Origin: an uncultured Campylobacter sp.
GTDB lineage: Bacteria > Campylobacterota > Campylobacteria > Campylobacterales > Campylobacteraceae
Assembly (NCBI RefSeq): GCF_938045205.1
Contig: NZ_CALIMY010000159.1
Location: forward strand, 22,963 to 86,962
Direction: 5' to 3'
Length of the DNA stretch: 64,000 nucleotides
A program made the translations under genes and the position numbers. This document shows, piece by piece, positions 45,337-54,940 of this stretch (within the stretch, counting starts at the first letter, position 1; each line of letters begins with the position of its first letter). The notes beneath the pieces are model-generated. The model was not told where the DNA came from and made no database searches. It worked only from the letters and a program-made list of their open reading frames with translations.

Positions 45337-45873
45337 TTATTTCTTAGCTGTTTTTCCGGCTTTGCGGATAATATGCTCTTCAAGATACTTGATGCCTTTA
45401 CCCTTATACGGCTCAGGCGGTCTGAATCCTCTAATCTCGGCTGCTACTTGACCTACTTGCTGCTTGTCGTCGCCTTTGATGGTTACGACGTTTTTATCTA
45501 CGGAAATTTCGATTCCTTTTGGAGATTCAAAATTTATCGGATGCGAAAAGCCCAAATTTAGCTCAAGTACTTTGCCCTTCATCGCGGCTCTATAGCCGAC
45601 GCCGTTGATTTCAAGCTGCTTTGAAAAGCCCTCGGTAAGACCAAGGACGATATTGTTAGCTAAAGCGCGGTATGTTCCCCAATACGCCCTGCTCTGTCTA
45701 TCCTCGCCCTTAGGTGAGAATTCTATCTTTCCGTCTTCGATTTTTACATCGACATGACCTTTTAAATCAAGCTCTTTTTCGTTATTCGATTTTTTAAATT
45801 TTAACGACGAGCCGTCGATTTTGACCTCTAAGCCGTTTGGAATAGAGATCGGTTTTTTACCAATTCTTGACAT
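45337..45873 (-). CDS. rplF: 50S ribosomal protein L6
   Basis: 178 residues: [19 protein letters not shown] and the C-terminal [16 protein letters not shown] are diagnostic. It lies near the factor-binding site. A 77-nt gap separates it from rpsH. Confidence 0.98.
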   Translation of the reverse strand: MSRIGKKPISIPNGLEVKIDGSSLKFKKSNNEKELDLKGHVDVKIEDGKIEFSPKGEDRQSRAYWGTYRALANNIVLGLTEGFSKQLEINGVGYRAAMKGKVLELNLGFSHPINFESPKGIEISVDKNVVTIKGDDKQQVGQVAAEIRGFRPPEPYKGKGIKYLEEHIIRKAGKTAKK

Positions 45874-45902
45874 AATTTTCCTTTTTATTTGTCTAGGGTA
45901 TG

Positions 45903-45944
45903 TCTACTTTTACGAATGGATACCACAATGCCATAAAAAGTAGA
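45903..45944 (-). promoter_or_regulatory. Stem-loop in the S8-L6 gap
   Basis: TCTACTTTT (45903-45911) pairs with AAAAGTAGA (45936-45944); inside, ATGG/CCAT can extend the structure. It is one of the longest gaps in the operon. It could be a processing or translational control element. Confidence 0.4.
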
Positions 45945-45950
45945 AACTTC

Positions 45951-46346
45951 TTACCAGATCGTGCAAAGCACTTCGCCGCCGACGCCGGCTTTGTGCGCGT
46001 CGATACCGCTCATAACGCCTTTGCTTGTGCTAACGACGACGGTTCCGTAGCCGTTCTTGAAGCGCTTGATCTCGTCTTTGCCTTGATATACGCGGCGACC
46101 CGGAGTCGAAATCCTTTTAACTTCGTTTATGACACTCCTGCCCTTTTCGTCGTATTTAAGCACTACGTTGATGATCTTTTTATTGTTTTCCTCTACTACG
46201 TTGTAGCTCTCGATATAGCCCTTCTCGGCTAAAATTTTAAGCATAGCCTCAACGACATTTGAGTGAAAAAGCTTAGTCGTATCTAGCCTTCGCATCGCAG
46301 CATTTCTGATGCGAGTTAATCCATCTGAAATAAGATCGTTAATCAT
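45951..46346 (-). CDS. rpsH: 30S ribosomal protein S8
   Basis: 131 residues: [20 protein letters not shown] and the C-terminal [28 protein letters not shown] are the family ends. In many bacteria S8 represses the spc operon; no E. coli-like site was recognised. Confidence 0.98.
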   Translation of the reverse strand: MINDLISDGLTRIRNAAMRRLDTTKLFHSNVVEAMLKILAEKGYIESYNVVEENNKKIINVVLKYDEKGRSVINEVKRISTPGRRVYQGKDEIKRFKNGYGTVVVSTSKGVMSGIDAHKAGVGGEVLCTIW

Positions 46347-46355
46347 CTCTTCTCC

Positions 46356-46541
46356 TTACCAGCTTGCTTTTTTTAGACCCGGGATTAAGCCCTCGTTTGC
46401 CATCTTGCGAAGGCAAACGCGACAAATTCCAAAATCCTTATAAACGGAGTGCGGACGACCGCAAATTTGACATCTGGTATATGCGCGAGTGCTAAATTTA
46501 GCGGGGCGTTTCGCCTTGGCTACCATTGATTTTTTTGCCAT
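46356..46541 (-). CDS. rpsN: 30S ribosomal protein S14 (zinc-binding short form)
   Basis: 61 residues from ATG 46541 ([11 protein letters not shown]); the in-frame extension to 46559 overlaps the rplE end and is not needed. The zinc site CQIC ... CRVC is intact. Confidence 0.96.
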   Translation of the reverse strand: MAKKSMVAKAKRPAKFSTRAYTRCQICGRPHSVYKDFGICRVCLRKMANEGLIPGLKKASW

Positions 46542-46542
46542 A

Positions 46543-47088
46543 TCATTTTCCTTTTGCAAAAGGCATGCCGAATAACTCTAGCAATTTAAATGCCTCTTTA
46601 TCGTTATTTGTAGTCGTTACGACGGTTATATTCATACCGTGAGTTCTTAAAATTTGATCGTATTCGACCTCTGGGAACATCAGCTGCTCTTGTAAACCGA
46701 AATTGTAATTGCCGCGTCCGTCAAAGCCCGTTCTAGGTAGTCCTCGGAAATCCTTAACTCTAGGAAGCGCAATAGAGATCAGTTTGTCTAGGAAGGCGAA
46801 CATCTGCTCTTTTCGTAACGTAACCATTATGCCTACCGGAAAACCTTCGCGCACTTTAAAGCCGGCAACCGATTTTTTTGCATTGACGATAAGCGCTTTT
46901 TGACCTGCGATCAGCGAGATGGTATCGGCCATATTTTGAAGCACTTTTTGATCTTTGCTCGATTCGCCCGTTCCTACACTGATAACGATCTTTTCAAGCG
47001 CCGGGATAAGCATAGGATTTTTTATATCAAATTCTTTCTGCAAAGCAGCTCTGATGGAATTAGCGTATTTATCTTTTAGTCTGCTCAT
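46543..47088 (-). CDS. rplE: 50S ribosomal protein L5
   Basis: 181 residues from ATG 47088 ([10 protein letters not shown]), behind GAGGG; a TTG at 47094 in frame overlaps the rplX stop and is less likely. Canonical [19 protein letters not shown] and [25 protein letters not shown]. Confidence 0.97.
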   Translation of the reverse strand: MSRLKDKYANSIRAALQKEFDIKNPMLIPALEKIVISVGTGESSKDQKVLQNMADTISLIAGQKALIVNAKKSVAGFKVREGFPVGIMVTLRKEQMFAFLDKLISIALPRVKDFRGLPRTGFDGRGNYNFGLQEQLMFPEVEYDQILRTHGMNITVVTTTNNDKEAFKLLELFGMPFAKGK

Positions 47089-47090
47089 AA

Positions 47091-47324
47091 TCAACCCTCT
47101 ACCAACGCAACGTTTGAAATATCCATAGGCATCTCTTTGCTTGTAAAGCCGCCTTGCGGATTTTGCTCGGTTGGTTTGATAGCCTTTTTAGCCATTTTAC
47201 AACCCTCGACGATAACTTGAGCTTTTTTAGGAAACACTGCCTTAACAGTGCCTGTTTTACCCTTATCGTCACCTGCGATGATCTTTACTTGATCGCCTTT
47301 TTTAATCTTAAATTTTACTGCCAT
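47091..47324 (-). CDS. rplX: 50S ribosomal protein L24
   Basis: 77 residues with the KOW motif [20 protein letters not shown]. It initiates 50S assembly. The start overlaps the rplN stop by 1 nt. Confidence 0.97.
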   Translation of the reverse strand: MAVKFKIKKGDQVKIIAGDDKGKTGTVKAVFPKKAQVIVEGCKMAKKAIKPTEQNPQGGFTSKEMPMDISNVALVEG

Positions 47325-47692
47325 TATAAAACCTCCGGAGCCAGCGAAACGATCTTCATAAAACCGCCGTATCTGACCTCTCTACCGATAGGACCGAAAA
47401 TACGAGTGCCGATCGGCTCTTTTTTTGAATCCAAAATAACGGCTGCGTTCTCATCGAATCTAATTAGTGAGCCGTTGCCTCTGTGCAACTCTTTAGTCGT
47501 ACGAACGACTACGGCTTTTACTACTTGACCGCGCTTGATCTTGCCGTTAGGGAGCGCTTTTTTTACAGAGCAAACGATAATATCGCCGATTGTGGCGTAT
47601 CTTCTCTTGCTGCCGCCCAAAACTTTAATACACATAAGTTCTTTTGCGCCGCTATTATCAGCTACCGCAAGTCTGGTAAAACTCTGTATCAT
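47324..47692 (-). CDS. rplN: 50S ribosomal protein L14
   Basis: 122 residues: [27 protein letters not shown] is the family start. The start overlaps the rpsQ stop by 1 nt. Confidence 0.98.
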   Translation of the reverse strand: MIQSFTRLAVADNSGAKELMCIKVLGGSKRRYATIGDIIVCSVKKALPNGKIKRGQVVKAVVVRTTKELHRGNGSLIRFDENAAVILDSKKEPIGTRIFGPIGREVRYGGFMKIVSLAPEVL

Positions 47693-47943
47693 TATTCAAC
47701 TCCTGTTTTCAAAACCGCTTTTAAGCGAAACGATTTTCTAGCGCTTAGCGGTCTGCACTCGATCGCAGATATCGTGTCGCCGATCTTCACGACGTTGTTT
47801 TCATCGTGGATCAGATATTTTTTAAATCTTTTTACGATCTTTCTATATCTAGGGTGCATAACCCTTCGCTCTACCAAAACGGTAGCTGTTTTATCGCCCG
47901 CCTTCTTTACGACTACGCCTTGAATTTCTCTTTTAAATGCCAT
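47692..47943 (-). CDS. rpsQ: 30S ribosomal protein S17
   Basis: 83 residues: [30 protein letters not shown] and the C-terminal [22 protein letters not shown]-fold 16S binder. Confidence 0.98.
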   Translation of the reverse strand: MAFKREIQGVVVKKAGDKTATVLVERRVMHPRYRKIVKRFKKYLIHDENNVVKIGDTISAIECRPLSARKSFRLKAVLKTGVE

Positions 47944-47952
47944 AACCTATCC

Positions 47953-48135
47953 TTATTTCGCTTTAATAGCTGTATTGATTCTAGCGATATCTTTTTTGAT
48001 AGCGCGAATCTCGTTAGGATTGCTTAGCTGCATAGTTTTTAGCTTTTGTCTAGCCGTAAATAAAAGCAACTTACTTTGTTTCAACATAGAATTTAGCTCA
48101 GCTAAATCTTTATCTTTCAAATCAGTATATTTCAT
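47953..48135 (-). CDS. rpmC: 50S ribosomal protein L29
   Basis: 60 residues, two-helix protein: [20 protein letters not shown] and [17 protein letters not shown]. It overlaps the rplP end by 14 nt and lies at the peptide exit near SRP and trigger factor. Confidence 0.96.
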   Translation of the reverse strand: MKYTDLKDKDLAELNSMLKQSKLLLFTARQKLKTMQLSNPNEIRAIKKDIARINTAIKAK

Positions 48136-48547
48136 TTTCGCTTTCCCTACTTACGATTTTCGTTTTAAAAGGTAGTTTATGAATCGAAAGCATAAGCGCC
48201 TCTTTAGCAACCTCTTCGCTAACGCCGGTCATCTCGAAAATGATCCTGCCCGGTTTTATATTCATTACCCACTCTTCTACACCGCTCTTACCCTTACCCA
48301 TACGAGTTTGTAGAGGTTTTTTGGTAAGCGGCTTGTCTGGGAATACCTTAATCCAAATTTTAGCTTGACGATTTACGAAGCGCGTCATCGCGACACGAGC
48401 CGCTTCGATCTGGCGAGAATTTACCCTACCCGCCTCTACCGCTTTGATACCGAAATCACCGAACGTCAAGGAATTTCCTCTCGTCGCGTAGCCGCGATTG
48501 CGACCTTTCATCATCTTGCGGTATTTTGTTCTTTTTGGCATCAACAT
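48122..48547 (-). CDS. rplP: 50S ribosomal protein L16
   Basis: 141 residues: [25 protein letters not shown]; the MLM start, rather than the internal MPK, matches other Campylobacter and its AGAGG spacing. [17 protein letters not shown] is conserved. Confidence 0.97.
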   Translation of the reverse strand: MLMPKRTKYRKMMKGRNRGYATRGNSLTFGDFGIKAVEAGRVNSRQIEAARVAMTRFVNRQAKIWIKVFPDKPLTKKPLQTRMGKGKSGVEEWVMNIKPGRIIFEMTGVSEEVAKEALMLSIHKLPFKTKIVSRESENEIY

Positions 48548-48549
48548 AA

Positions 48550-49245
48550 CTATTTACCTCTTCTTGGTCTGCGTGTTTTTTTAGGCGCATCATCGGTCTT
48601 TTCAGCCTGGATGCCTTTTTGTAAAATTTCACCCTTAAAGATCCAAACCTTAATGCCGATATTACCGTAGGTCGTATGCGCTTCGGCAAAGCCGTAATCG
48701 ATCCTAGCCCTTAGAGTATGAAGCGGAACGCGTCCCTCCAAATACCATTCGGTTCTAGCCATCTCCGCACCGCCCAAGCGACCTGCGACGCAAATTTTAA
48801 TTCCCTTTGCGCCTGCTTTTTGAGCGCCTTGGATGACCTTTTTCATAGCACGGCGGAATGCAACGCGGCGCTCTAGCTGCATGGCTACGTTTTCTGCAGC
48901 CAAGAGTGCGTTCGAGCCTACTTTGCGCTCCTCTTTGATATTAATGGCTATGTCTTTATTGACTAGCTTAACGACTTCGCTTCTTAAATTTTCGACCTCG
49001 CCGCCTTTTTTGCCGATGATGATACCCGGTCTTGCGGCTACGATCGTTACGCGAATTTTCTTAGCCGTTCTTTCGATAAGAATTTGGCTAATTCCCGCAT
49101 AATAAAGCTTAGCTTTTAAAAATTTGCGGATCTTGTAGTCCTCGCCGATACTCTCGGAAAGCGTCGCTTTAGAAGGAAACCATCTAGACTCCCAATTTCG
49201 ATTAATTCCTAATCTTAAACCGATAGGATTTACTTTCTGTCCCAT
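48550..49245 (-). CDS. rpsC: 30S ribosomal protein S3
   Basis: 231 residues. The N-terminal [22 protein letters not shown], the KH motif [18 protein letters not shown], and [27 protein letters not shown] are canonical. It has a Lys/Arg-rich C-terminal tail. Confidence 0.98.
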   Translation of the reverse strand: MGQKVNPIGLRLGINRNWESRWFPSKATLSESIGEDYKIRKFLKAKLYYAGISQILIERTAKKIRVTIVAARPGIIIGKKGGEVENLRSEVVKLVNKDIAINIKEERKVGSNALLAAENVAMQLERRVAFRRAMKKVIQGAQKAGAKGIKICVAGRLGGAEMARTEWYLEGRVPLHTLRARIDYGFAEAHTTYGNIGIKVWIFKGEILQKGIQAEKTDDAPKKTRRPRRGK

Positions 49246-49578
49246 TTACGCTTCCTTCTTACTTGGTTTTGCTACTTCGACGATGATGTGCGAAGTAGGT
49301 TTGCGGATACGGCTAGCCGTACCTCTGGCGCGCGGACGAAACCTCTTAAGTACGGGACCCGCATCCACTCGGCAGCTGGTAACTACGACCTCTTCAGGCT
49401 CAAAGCCGCCGTTTGCAACCGCGCTTGAAATCGCCGTAGCGATATATTTTGCACCGCGATTAGGCGTAAATTCCAAAGTAGCAAGGGCAAATTCCGCATT
49501 CATGCCTTGAATTTGTTTTGCAATAAGTCTTGCTTTTGTCGGCGAAAGGCGAACAAATTTAATAGTTGATTTACTCAT
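49246..49578 (-). CDS. rplV: 50S ribosomal protein L22
   Basis: 110 residues: [19 protein letters not shown] and the tunnel loop [25 protein letters not shown]. No gap to rpsC. Confidence 0.98.
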   Translation of the reverse strand: MSKSTIKFVRLSPTKARLIAKQIQGMNAEFALATLEFTPNRGAKYIATAISSAVANGGFEPEEVVVTSCRVDAGPVLKRFRPRARGTASRIRKPTSHIIVEVAKPSKKEA

Positions 49579-49587
49579 ATTCTATCC

Positions 49588-49869
49588 TTACTTGCCGATC
49601 TTTTTCTGCACGGAGCCTTTGTGGCCCTTGAAAGTGCGTGTAGGAGCGAACTCGCCTAATTTATAACCGATATGATGCTCGGTGACGTAAACCGGGATAA
49701 AATTCTTTCCGTTATGAACGTTAAACGTAAGTCCGATCATCTCAGGCACGATCGTGCTTCGTCTCGACCAAGTCTTGATCGGTTTGTTATCGCCGGCTTT
49801 CTTTGCCGCAACGACTTTTTTCATTACGTGATCATCTACGAAAGGACCTTTTTTTAGCGATCTAGCCAT
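49588..49869 (-). CDS. rpsS: 30S ribosomal protein S19
   Basis: 93 residues: [19 protein letters not shown] and [16 protein letters not shown] are diagnostic. Confidence 0.98.
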   Translation of the reverse strand: MARSLKKGPFVDDHVMKKVVAAKKAGDNKPIKTWSRRSTIVPEMIGLTFNVHNGKNFIPVYVTEHHIGYKLGEFAPTRTFKGHKGSVQKKIGK

Positions 49870-49871
49870 TT

Positions 49872-50702
49872 TTATTTTCCTTTCCTTCTTGAAATTATAA
49901 GCTTATCGCTCGCTTTTTTATGGCGAGTTTTATAGCCCTTCGTCGGTTTGCCCCACGGAGTTACCGGATGGCGGCCGGAGTTTTTCTTACCCTCGCCACC
50001 GCCGTGTGGGTGATCGACCGGGTTCATTGCAGAACCTCTGGTTTGAGGACGGATACCTCTGTGGCGATTGCGTCCGGCTTTACCGATGACGACGTTTGCC
50101 CACTCTTCGTTACCCACTACGCCGATACTAGCCATGCACTCTGCGAGCACTCTTCTCATCTCGCCGCTAGGCAGACGTAAAATGACGTATTTTTCCTCTT
50201 TACCCATTAGCTGAGCATAGCCTCCGGCGCTACGCGCCATTTGAGCGCCTTTGCCCGGTTTTAACTCGATATTATGCAGGATAGTTCCCACAGGGATATT
50301 TTTCATCTTCATCGCATTGCCCGGTTTAATATCTAATCCGCCCTCGGCAGCGGCTACCACGTCGCCCACTTTAAGATCGTTAGGCTTGATAATGTAGCGC
50401 TTCTCGCCGTCTGCGTATGAGATCAATGCGATACGGCAGTTGCGATTCGGATCGTATTCGATCGCCTCGACCTTGCCGGCAACGCCGAATTTATTTCGCT
50501 TAAAATCGATAATTCTATAAAGTTTAGCGGCTCCAGCTTGTTTATGGCGGCTAGTAATGCGGCCGTTATTGTTCCTTCCGGCTGCGGCAGGAATTTTAAC
50601 AAGCAAGCCTCTAACGCTAGCTTTTGCAGTGATATCCTCGCTGCTAAGCCCGGTCATAAATCTTCTACTTGGAGTATACGGTTTATAAGTTTTAATCGCC
50701 AT
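49872..50702 (-). CDS. rplB: 50S ribosomal protein L2
   Basis: 276 residues: [19 protein letters not shown] and the peptidyl-transferase-proximal [18 protein letters not shown] are conserved, including the essential His. Confidence 0.98.
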   Translation of the reverse strand: MAIKTYKPYTPSRRFMTGLSSEDITAKASVRGLLVKIPAAAGRNNNGRITSRHKQAGAAKLYRIIDFKRNKFGVAGKVEAIEYDPNRNCRIALISYADGEKRYIIKPNDLKVGDVVAAAEGGLDIKPGNAMKMKNIPVGTILHNIELKPGKGAQMARSAGGYAQLMGKEEKYVILRLPSGEMRRVLAECMASIGVVGNEEWANVVIGKAGRNRHRGIRPQTRGSAMNPVDHPHGGGEGKKNSGRHPVTPWGKPTKGYKTRHKKASDKLIISRRKGK

Positions 50703-50703
50703 T

Positions 50704-50985
50704 TTACGCCTCCACGCTTTCTAGGCTTGCGCCCTCAGGTAGCTTGACGTAGAATTTTTTCACATCGTTTCTAGCGCCCATTTTACCTCTAAATCTTTTT
50801 ACCTTGCCGTCCTGTCTTAAAGAATTTATCTTTAGCGGAGTGATCCCGAAATAGTTCTTCAAAACGCTCTTTAGTCCGTTTTTCGTAACCGACGGGCTAG
50901 TTTGGATAACGACCACGCCGTTTTCTTGAAGACCGAGAGACTTTTCCGTATAAAGGATCGTTTTGATATCTGTTATATCTGCCAT
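50704..50985 (-). CDS. rplW: 50S ribosomal protein L23
   Basis: 93 residues: [18 protein letters not shown] and [21 protein letters not shown]. Docking site of trigger factor and SRP at the exit. Confidence 0.96.
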   Translation of the reverse strand: MADITDIKTILYTEKSLGLQENGVVVIQTSPSVTKNGLKSVLKNYFGITPLKINSLRQDGKVKRFRGKMGARNDVKKFYVKLPEGASLESVEA

Positions 50986-50986
50986 T

Positions 50987-51601
50987 TTAGTCCTCTTTCA
51001 CTATTGATTCAAATGCCGCTTTTTCGAATACGACCGAGCCGTAAACTGCGATTAGGTAAGCATTGACCTCGCTTGCATCGACGACATAGCAATTCTTAAG
51101 ATTTCTATAAGCCAAAAGAGTTTGTGCGTCTAGCTCGTTTTTAACGATCAACGCATCTCTAGCGCCTAGTTTCTTAATAAAATTTGCCGCGTCTTTAGTC
51201 TTGCCGCTTTTTAGCTCCAAATCGTCGAATATAAAAATTTTACCCTCGTTTGCTTTCTCATTAATAGCAAATTCCAGCGCAAGTCGTTTTTGCTTTTTAT
51301 TGACCTTCTGCTCGTAATTTCGCTCGTTAGTCGGACCGAATGCGGCCGCGCCGCCTACCCAGACGTTAGTTCTAGTTGAGCCCGCGCGTGCGCCGCCGCG
51401 ACCCTTTTGTCGCCACGGTTTTTTACCGCCGCCGCTAACCTCGGCGCGAGTTTTAGCGTTAGCCGTATTTGCACGAAGCGAAGCAAGGTAAGATTTGACG
51501 TACAAATATAGATTGTGCGAATTGACTTCCGAAAATTTCGCAGGAATTTCAATTTCGCTTGCTTTTTCTAGTTTTTCGTTAAGCACGCTTACTTTACTCA
51601 T
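50987..51601 (-). CDS. rplD: 50S ribosomal protein L4
   Basis: 204 residues. The tunnel loop [21 protein letters not shown] and [21 protein letters not shown] are conserved. It overlaps rplC by 4 nt (ATGA). In E. coli L4 autoregulates the S10 operon; the short leader here makes that mechanism unlikely. Confidence 0.97.
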   Translation of the reverse strand: MSKVSVLNEKLEKASEIEIPAKFSEVNSHNLYLYVKSYLASLRANTANAKTRAEVSGGGKKPWRQKGRGGARAGSTRTNVWVGGAAAFGPTNERNYEQKVNKKQKRLALEFAINEKANEGKIFIFDDLELKSGKTKDAANFIKKLGARDALIVKNELDAQTLLAYRNLKNCYVVDASEVNAYLIAVYGSVVFEKAAFESIVKED

Positions 51602-52176
51602 TTTACTATCCTTATTCTGCCCATTGCACCGTTAAATCCAGGAACCGAGCCCTTAAGCACTAAAATTTTATTCTCGGCATCAAAGCTTACGACTTCGTTT
51701 TTAGCAGTGATCGTTTCGTTTCCAGTGTGTCCCGCCATCCTCATACCAGGCTGAACGCGACCGGGCCACTCGCAGTTGCCAATAGAACCAGGCCTTCGGT
51801 GGAAGCGGCTACCGTGCGCTGCAGGACCGCCCGCAAAGCCATGGCGCTTAATAACGCCCTGATAGCCCTTGCCCTTGGATCTGAAGCTTACTTTTACGAT
51901 CTTTGCTCCGCTCAAAACATCTAAATTTTGATCGCCAAGCTCGGCATTTTCTAAGCCTAGAGTCGCAAATTTATTAAATTCCTTGCTTAGGCTATATTTC
52001 TTTTGAATTCCGGCGATAGCTTTGTTATACGCTTTTCCGTCTGCGTAGGCTACGATAGCTTTTTTCTCATCGCAAACTTCGCAAATTTTGGTATTGATAA
52101 GTCGCAAAAGAGTCACGGGCGTGCTGCTCGTGTCGATCGTCCTACTCATACCTATTTTTTCTACAATATATTCCAT
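51598..52176 (-). CDS. rplC: 50S ribosomal protein L3
   Basis: 192 residues: [58 protein letters not shown]; the segment with the methylatable Gln-like loop is conserved. RBS GGGGTAAAAC. Confidence 0.97.
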   Translation of the reverse strand: MEYIVEKIGMSRTIDTSSTPVTLLRLINTKICEVCDEKKAIVAYADGKAYNKAIAGIQKKYSLSKEFNKFATLGLENAELGDQNLDVLSGAKIVKVSFRSKGKGYQGVIKRHGFAGGPAAHGSRFHRRPGSIGNCEWPGRVQPGMRMAGHTGNETITAKNEVVSFDAENKILVLKGSVPGFNGAMGRIRIVK

Positions 52177-52187
52177 TGTTTTACCCC

Positions 52188-52499
52188 TTATTTGCCCATC
52201 GCGTGAACTTCGACGTTGACTTCCGGAGCCAAATCAAGCTTAGTTAGCGAATCAACCGTATCTGGCGTAGCCGCTACGATGTCTAGCATACGAGCGTGAA
52301 TTTTCATCTCAAACTGCTCTCTGGAGTCTTTATTTACGTGCGGAGATCTTAAAACGGTGTAGCGCTTAATCTTCGTAGGCATCGGCACGGGACCTCTGAC
52401 GTCCGCACCTGTTCTTTTTACGGCTTCAACGATAGCCGAAACTGTGCGATCTAAAACTCGATGGTCATAAGCCTTGAGTTTTAACCTAATTTTTTGCAT
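52188..52499 (-). CDS. rpsJ: 30S ribosomal protein S10
   Basis: 103 residues from ATG 52499 ([17 protein letters not shown]); a GTG one codon earlier (52502) is not needed. RBS AAGGAAAAG. First gene of the 22-gene S10-spc-secY-map operon. It also serves transcription antitermination as NusE. Confidence 0.98.
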   Translation of the reverse strand: MQKIRLKLKAYDHRVLDRTVSAIVEAVKRTGADVRGPVPMPTKIKRYTVLRSPHVNKDSREQFEMKIHARMLDIVAATPDTVDSLTKLDLAPEVNVEVHAMGK

Positions 52500-52562
52500 C
52501 ACTTTTCCTTAATAAAGAACTTGTCGCAACGCGCGACCTTTTGTTTCAAACAAAAGACGCAC

Positions 52563-52591
52563 ATTATATAAAAGCGCTCCCTTTTTGTCAA
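52563..52591 (-). promoter_or_regulatory. Consensus sigma70 promoter of the S10 operon
   Basis: On the minus strand: TTGACA (52591-52586), 17-nt spacer, TATAAT (52568-52563). The expected start near 52556 gives a leader of about 57 nt, far shorter than the E. coli S10 leader. Confidence 0.8.
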
Positions 52592-52616
52592 GAAAATAGC
52601 CAAATTTTATGGAAAT

Positions 52617-52637
52617 ATTTCCTTTTAATAAGGAAAA
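52617..52637. repeat. 21-nt palindromic repeat, copy 1
   Basis: ATTTCCTTTTAATAAGGAAAA; arms TTTCCTT/AAGGAAA around TTAAT. It is located 26 nt upstream of the S10 -35 box. The identical sequence recurs at 52742. Confidence 0.7.
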
Positions 52638-52741
52638 ATATATAGAATTTCGAAAATTTTTAGGGTGCTGGAAATTTTCAATACAAAAATTTTAGATAAA
52701 TTTGAAATAGATATAAAAATTTCATAGGATTTTTCAGATTT

Positions 52742-52762
52742 ATTTCCTTTTAATAAGGAAAA
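52742..52762. repeat. 21-nt palindromic repeat, copy 2
   Basis: Identical to 52617-52637, 125 nt apart. It lies 16 nt upstream of the ATPase ATG, so it overlaps that gene's promoter or 5' UTR. Its AAGGAAA half could also serve as the RBS region. Confidence 0.7.
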
Positions 52763-52778
52763 TTTTAAAATACTCGCC

Positions 52779-54110
52779 ATGAATGATCTAAAATTTTTTT
52801 ACGAAAATCCACCGGAATTTGCGGGCTTTATCCCGCGCAAAAGAGGTATAAACTCTCCCAAAACCATAATCTACGGAGTGCTAAATTCCGGCAAAAGCGC
52901 CGTGCTGAAAAATGAAATTTCGGAACTTAAAAAAGATGAAATTTTGTATCTAAATTTAACCGATCTACGCCTTGAGGATATGGTAGCGGGCGGCACGATC
53001 GCTGCGGTTAAAAATAGCGCGGACAATACAAACGGCAGCGAAGTAAATGAGAATGAAATAAGCGGAGAAACTACGCTCGATGCAGATATTTCGGATATAG
53101 ATAAAATTTACTGCGCCGCCATAAAAAATACAGATACAAAAAATGAAAGCGCAAACGGCTTAAACAACGCAAAAAATGCGGAGTCGGGTGGCATAAAAAA
53201 CAGGAGCGAGAATTTCTTCCGCAAGATCAAAGAATTTTTAGCCACCAACGAGCAAATTTCATCGCTTTTTCTGGATAATTTCAGTAGTGCCGATTTTGAA
53301 ATTTCATCGCTTCAAAGCTTCGCCGAGGGGCTAAATTTAAAGCGCTTTATAATTTCTACTCGCGATAGAGAGTTGGCCCTGCCGGGCTTTGAGCGGCTTG
53401 AGCTTTTGCCGCTTTCATTTGAAGAATTTATCGCCTTCGACAAGCGCCACAACGAGATAAACTCTATGATTTCGGCGTTTTTAGCCCAAGGCGGCGGCGC
53501 AAAAAACCCCTTCATAACCCCCGCTGAAATTTTAGAATTCGAGCAGAGGCTGCTTGCGGCAAACTTTAGCCGCACGGAGATTTTAATCCTCAAAGAGTGC
53601 CTAAGCTTCGTCCACGCCGCATTTAGCGCAAATAAAATTTACACCGCGCTAAAGCCGCGCATCAAGATCTCCAAAGACGCCGTATACGGCACCATCGCTA
53701 AACTTGAGCGGGAAAATTTCATCAGATTTTTAAGCAAAGCTGGCGAGCCCGCGCGCGCAAAAAAACTATATTTTTCGCATTTTAATATGCGCGAAATTTT
53801 AACAAGCAAAAAGGACTTCTCGAAAAAATTTGCCAACGTCCTTTTTTGCGAGCTTTTAGGACTAAATACGCCGATTTTTTACACAAAAGAGCTGGATTTT
53901 TACCTGCCTGCTCTAAAGATGGGGGTTCTCGTCATTCCTTTCAGCGACGCAGACATTATCTTTTTAAAATTCCGCAAAATTTTAAGCGCGCTCAAGAAGC
54001 TCGGTATCACGAGCTTAAAAGTTGTGTCTATGGCAAACTCCGGTAGGCTCGAGATTGAGGGTATCCGCTGCGATGTAGTGCCGTTTTATGAATTCGCGCT
54101 TAGCTTCTGA
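52779..54110 (+). CDS. AAA/STAND-type ATPase with a winged-helix C-terminal half
   Basis: 443 residues. The P-loop is IIYGVLNSGKSAVLKNE (about 30-46). SLFLDNFSSADFE provides a Walker-B-like segment and RFIISTRDRELALPGFERLELLPLSFEEFIAFD the sensor-like strand typical of archaeal-type ATPases. The C-terminal part (about 265-330: ILKECLSFVHAAFSANKIYTALKPRIKISKDAVYGTIAKLERENFIRF) is a winged helix, followed by a DUF4143-like nuclease-fold segment (LGLNTPIFYTKELDFYLPAL). An Asn/Gly/Asp-rich insertion occupies about 70-137. It is divergent from the S10 operon. Function unknown. Confidence 0.75.
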   Translation: MNDLKFFYENPPEFAGFIPRKRGINSPKTIIYGVLNSGKSAVLKNEISELKKDEILYLNLTDLRLEDMVAGGTIAAVKNSADNTNGSEVNENEISGETTLDADISDIDKIYCAAIKNTDTKNESANGLNNAKNAESGGIKNRSENFFRKIKEFLATNEQISSLFLDNFSSADFEISSLQSFAEGLNLKRFIISTRDRELALPGFERLELLPLSFEEFIAFDKRHNEINSMISAFLAQGGGAKNPFITPAEILEFEQRLLAANFSRTEILILKECLSFVHAAFSANKIYTALKPRIKISKDAVYGTIAKLERENFIRFLSKAGEPARAKKLYFSHFNMREILTSKKDFSKKFANVLFCELLGLNTPIFYTKELDFYLPALKMGVLVIPFSDADIIFLKFRKILSALKKLGITSLKVVSMANSGRLEIEGIRCDVVPFYEFALSF

Positions 54111-54113
54111 TTA

Positions 54114-54155
54114 TTGACATCTCATATCATAAAAATATAAATTTTATGATATAAT
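54114..54155 (+). promoter_or_regulatory. Promoter with overlapping palindrome before the small wHTH gene
   Basis: TTGACA (54114-54119), 16-nt spacer, TATAAA (54136-54141). ATATCATAAAA (54124-54134) and TTTTATGATAT (54142-54152) are perfect 11-bp arms around a 7-nt spacer, covering spacer and -10. A second -10-like TATAAT lies at 54150-54155. The arrangement suggests repression at this promoter. Confidence 0.5.
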
Positions 54156-54192
54156 TTTGGCAAACCCATATCAATTACATAAGGGAAAGCCA

Positions 54193-54528
54193 ATGATCAA
54201 ATTAAAAGACAAACTCATTTATGAAACGCTAAAACTAGTCGAATCGCAAGGTGAGGATGGGCTTTTATGCCGTAACAAGCAAAGTGATGCGGAGTTTATG
54301 AGGCCCGTGAACGAGTTTGCGGCTGCGAGCGGACGCAACTACACCTCAATCAAATCGACTCTCGACATCATCCATAAAAACTGGGGCTATCTGGAGCGAG
54401 AGAGCATCAAAGATACGAGCTTTGATGCGGGCAAGGCGTCGAAGATTTTCATCTACCGTCTATGCGAGTCAGGGCGAAGCTTTATCGAAAAATACGAAAA
54501 AGCGCTCGTCCAAAACGCCGACAAATAG
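54193..54528 (+). CDS. Small winged-helix-like protein of unknown function
   Basis: 111 residues from ATG 54193 behind AAGGGAAAG; the open frame from TTG 54157 runs through the promoter region and is rejected. LKLVESQGEDGLLCRNKQSDAEFMRPVNEFAAASGRNYTSIKSTLDIIHKNWGYLERE resembles a winged-helix or MarR-type core (helix, helix-turn-helix with NYTSIKSTLDIIHKNWG, then wing). Adjacent palindromes suggest it could bind its own promoter. It is followed by two tiny membrane-protein genes. Confidence 0.65.
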   Translation: MIKLKDKLIYETLKLVESQGEDGLLCRNKQSDAEFMRPVNEFAAASGRNYTSIKSTLDIIHKNWGYLERESIKDTSFDAGKASKIFIYRLCESGRSFIEKYEKALVQNADK

Positions 54529-54632
54529 TTCAAAATTAAAAATTTTAAGCGCCAATTAGATAGAATTCTTTAATTTCACGTGGCGCGACAAAATTTCGTT
54601 TTTATGCGACTAGCCTTAAAAAGGAGATGAAA

Positions 54633-54797
54633 ATGCTGGATTTTATAGTAAAAATGTTCGCATGGAAAGCTGAGTGGGATGTAAAAAAGGAATATGACAA
54701 AGAATTTGGTGATCTATCCTCCATGCGCTCAATCCTGCGCCTTATAATACTTCTTATCATACTTGGGATTTTGATTAAATTTCAGTTGAGCGCATGA
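54633..54797 (+). CDS. Tiny single-pass membrane protein A
   Basis: 54 residues (MLDFIVKMFAWKAEWDVKKEY...), RBS AAGGAG 6 nt upstream. An amphipathic, charged N-terminal half (WKAEWDVKKEYDKEFGDL) precedes one C-terminal helix (ILRLIILLIILGILIKF). It overlaps the next small gene by 4 nt (ATGA). The length and coupling support it being real. Confidence 0.6.
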   Translation: MLDFIVKMFAWKAEWDVKKEYDKEFGDLSSMRSILRLIILLIILGILIKFQLSA

Positions 54798-54940
54798 AAG
54801 ATACATTTTTAGATATTGCGCTCGTTTTATTTGGCATCGTCATGCTTGTCGCGATACGACAAAAATCTTTATTAAAATTTACAATCTTCGTCGTGATTTT
54901 AGCGCTCGCCAGAGAGTTAATCATCAGGCTTTATGCCTAG
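54794..54940 (+). CDS. Tiny membrane protein B, coupled to A
   Basis: 48 residues (MKDTFLDIALVLFGIVMLVAIR...), two hydrophobic stretches (IALVLFGIVMLVAI and FTIFVVILALA) separated by a short basic loop (RQKSLLKF), probably a hairpin. Starts inside the stop of A (ATGA), so translation is coupled. Function unknown; a holin-like or small-subunit role cannot be decided. Confidence 0.55.
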   Translation: MKDTFLDIALVLFGIVMLVAIRQKSLLKFTIFVVILALARELIIRLYA

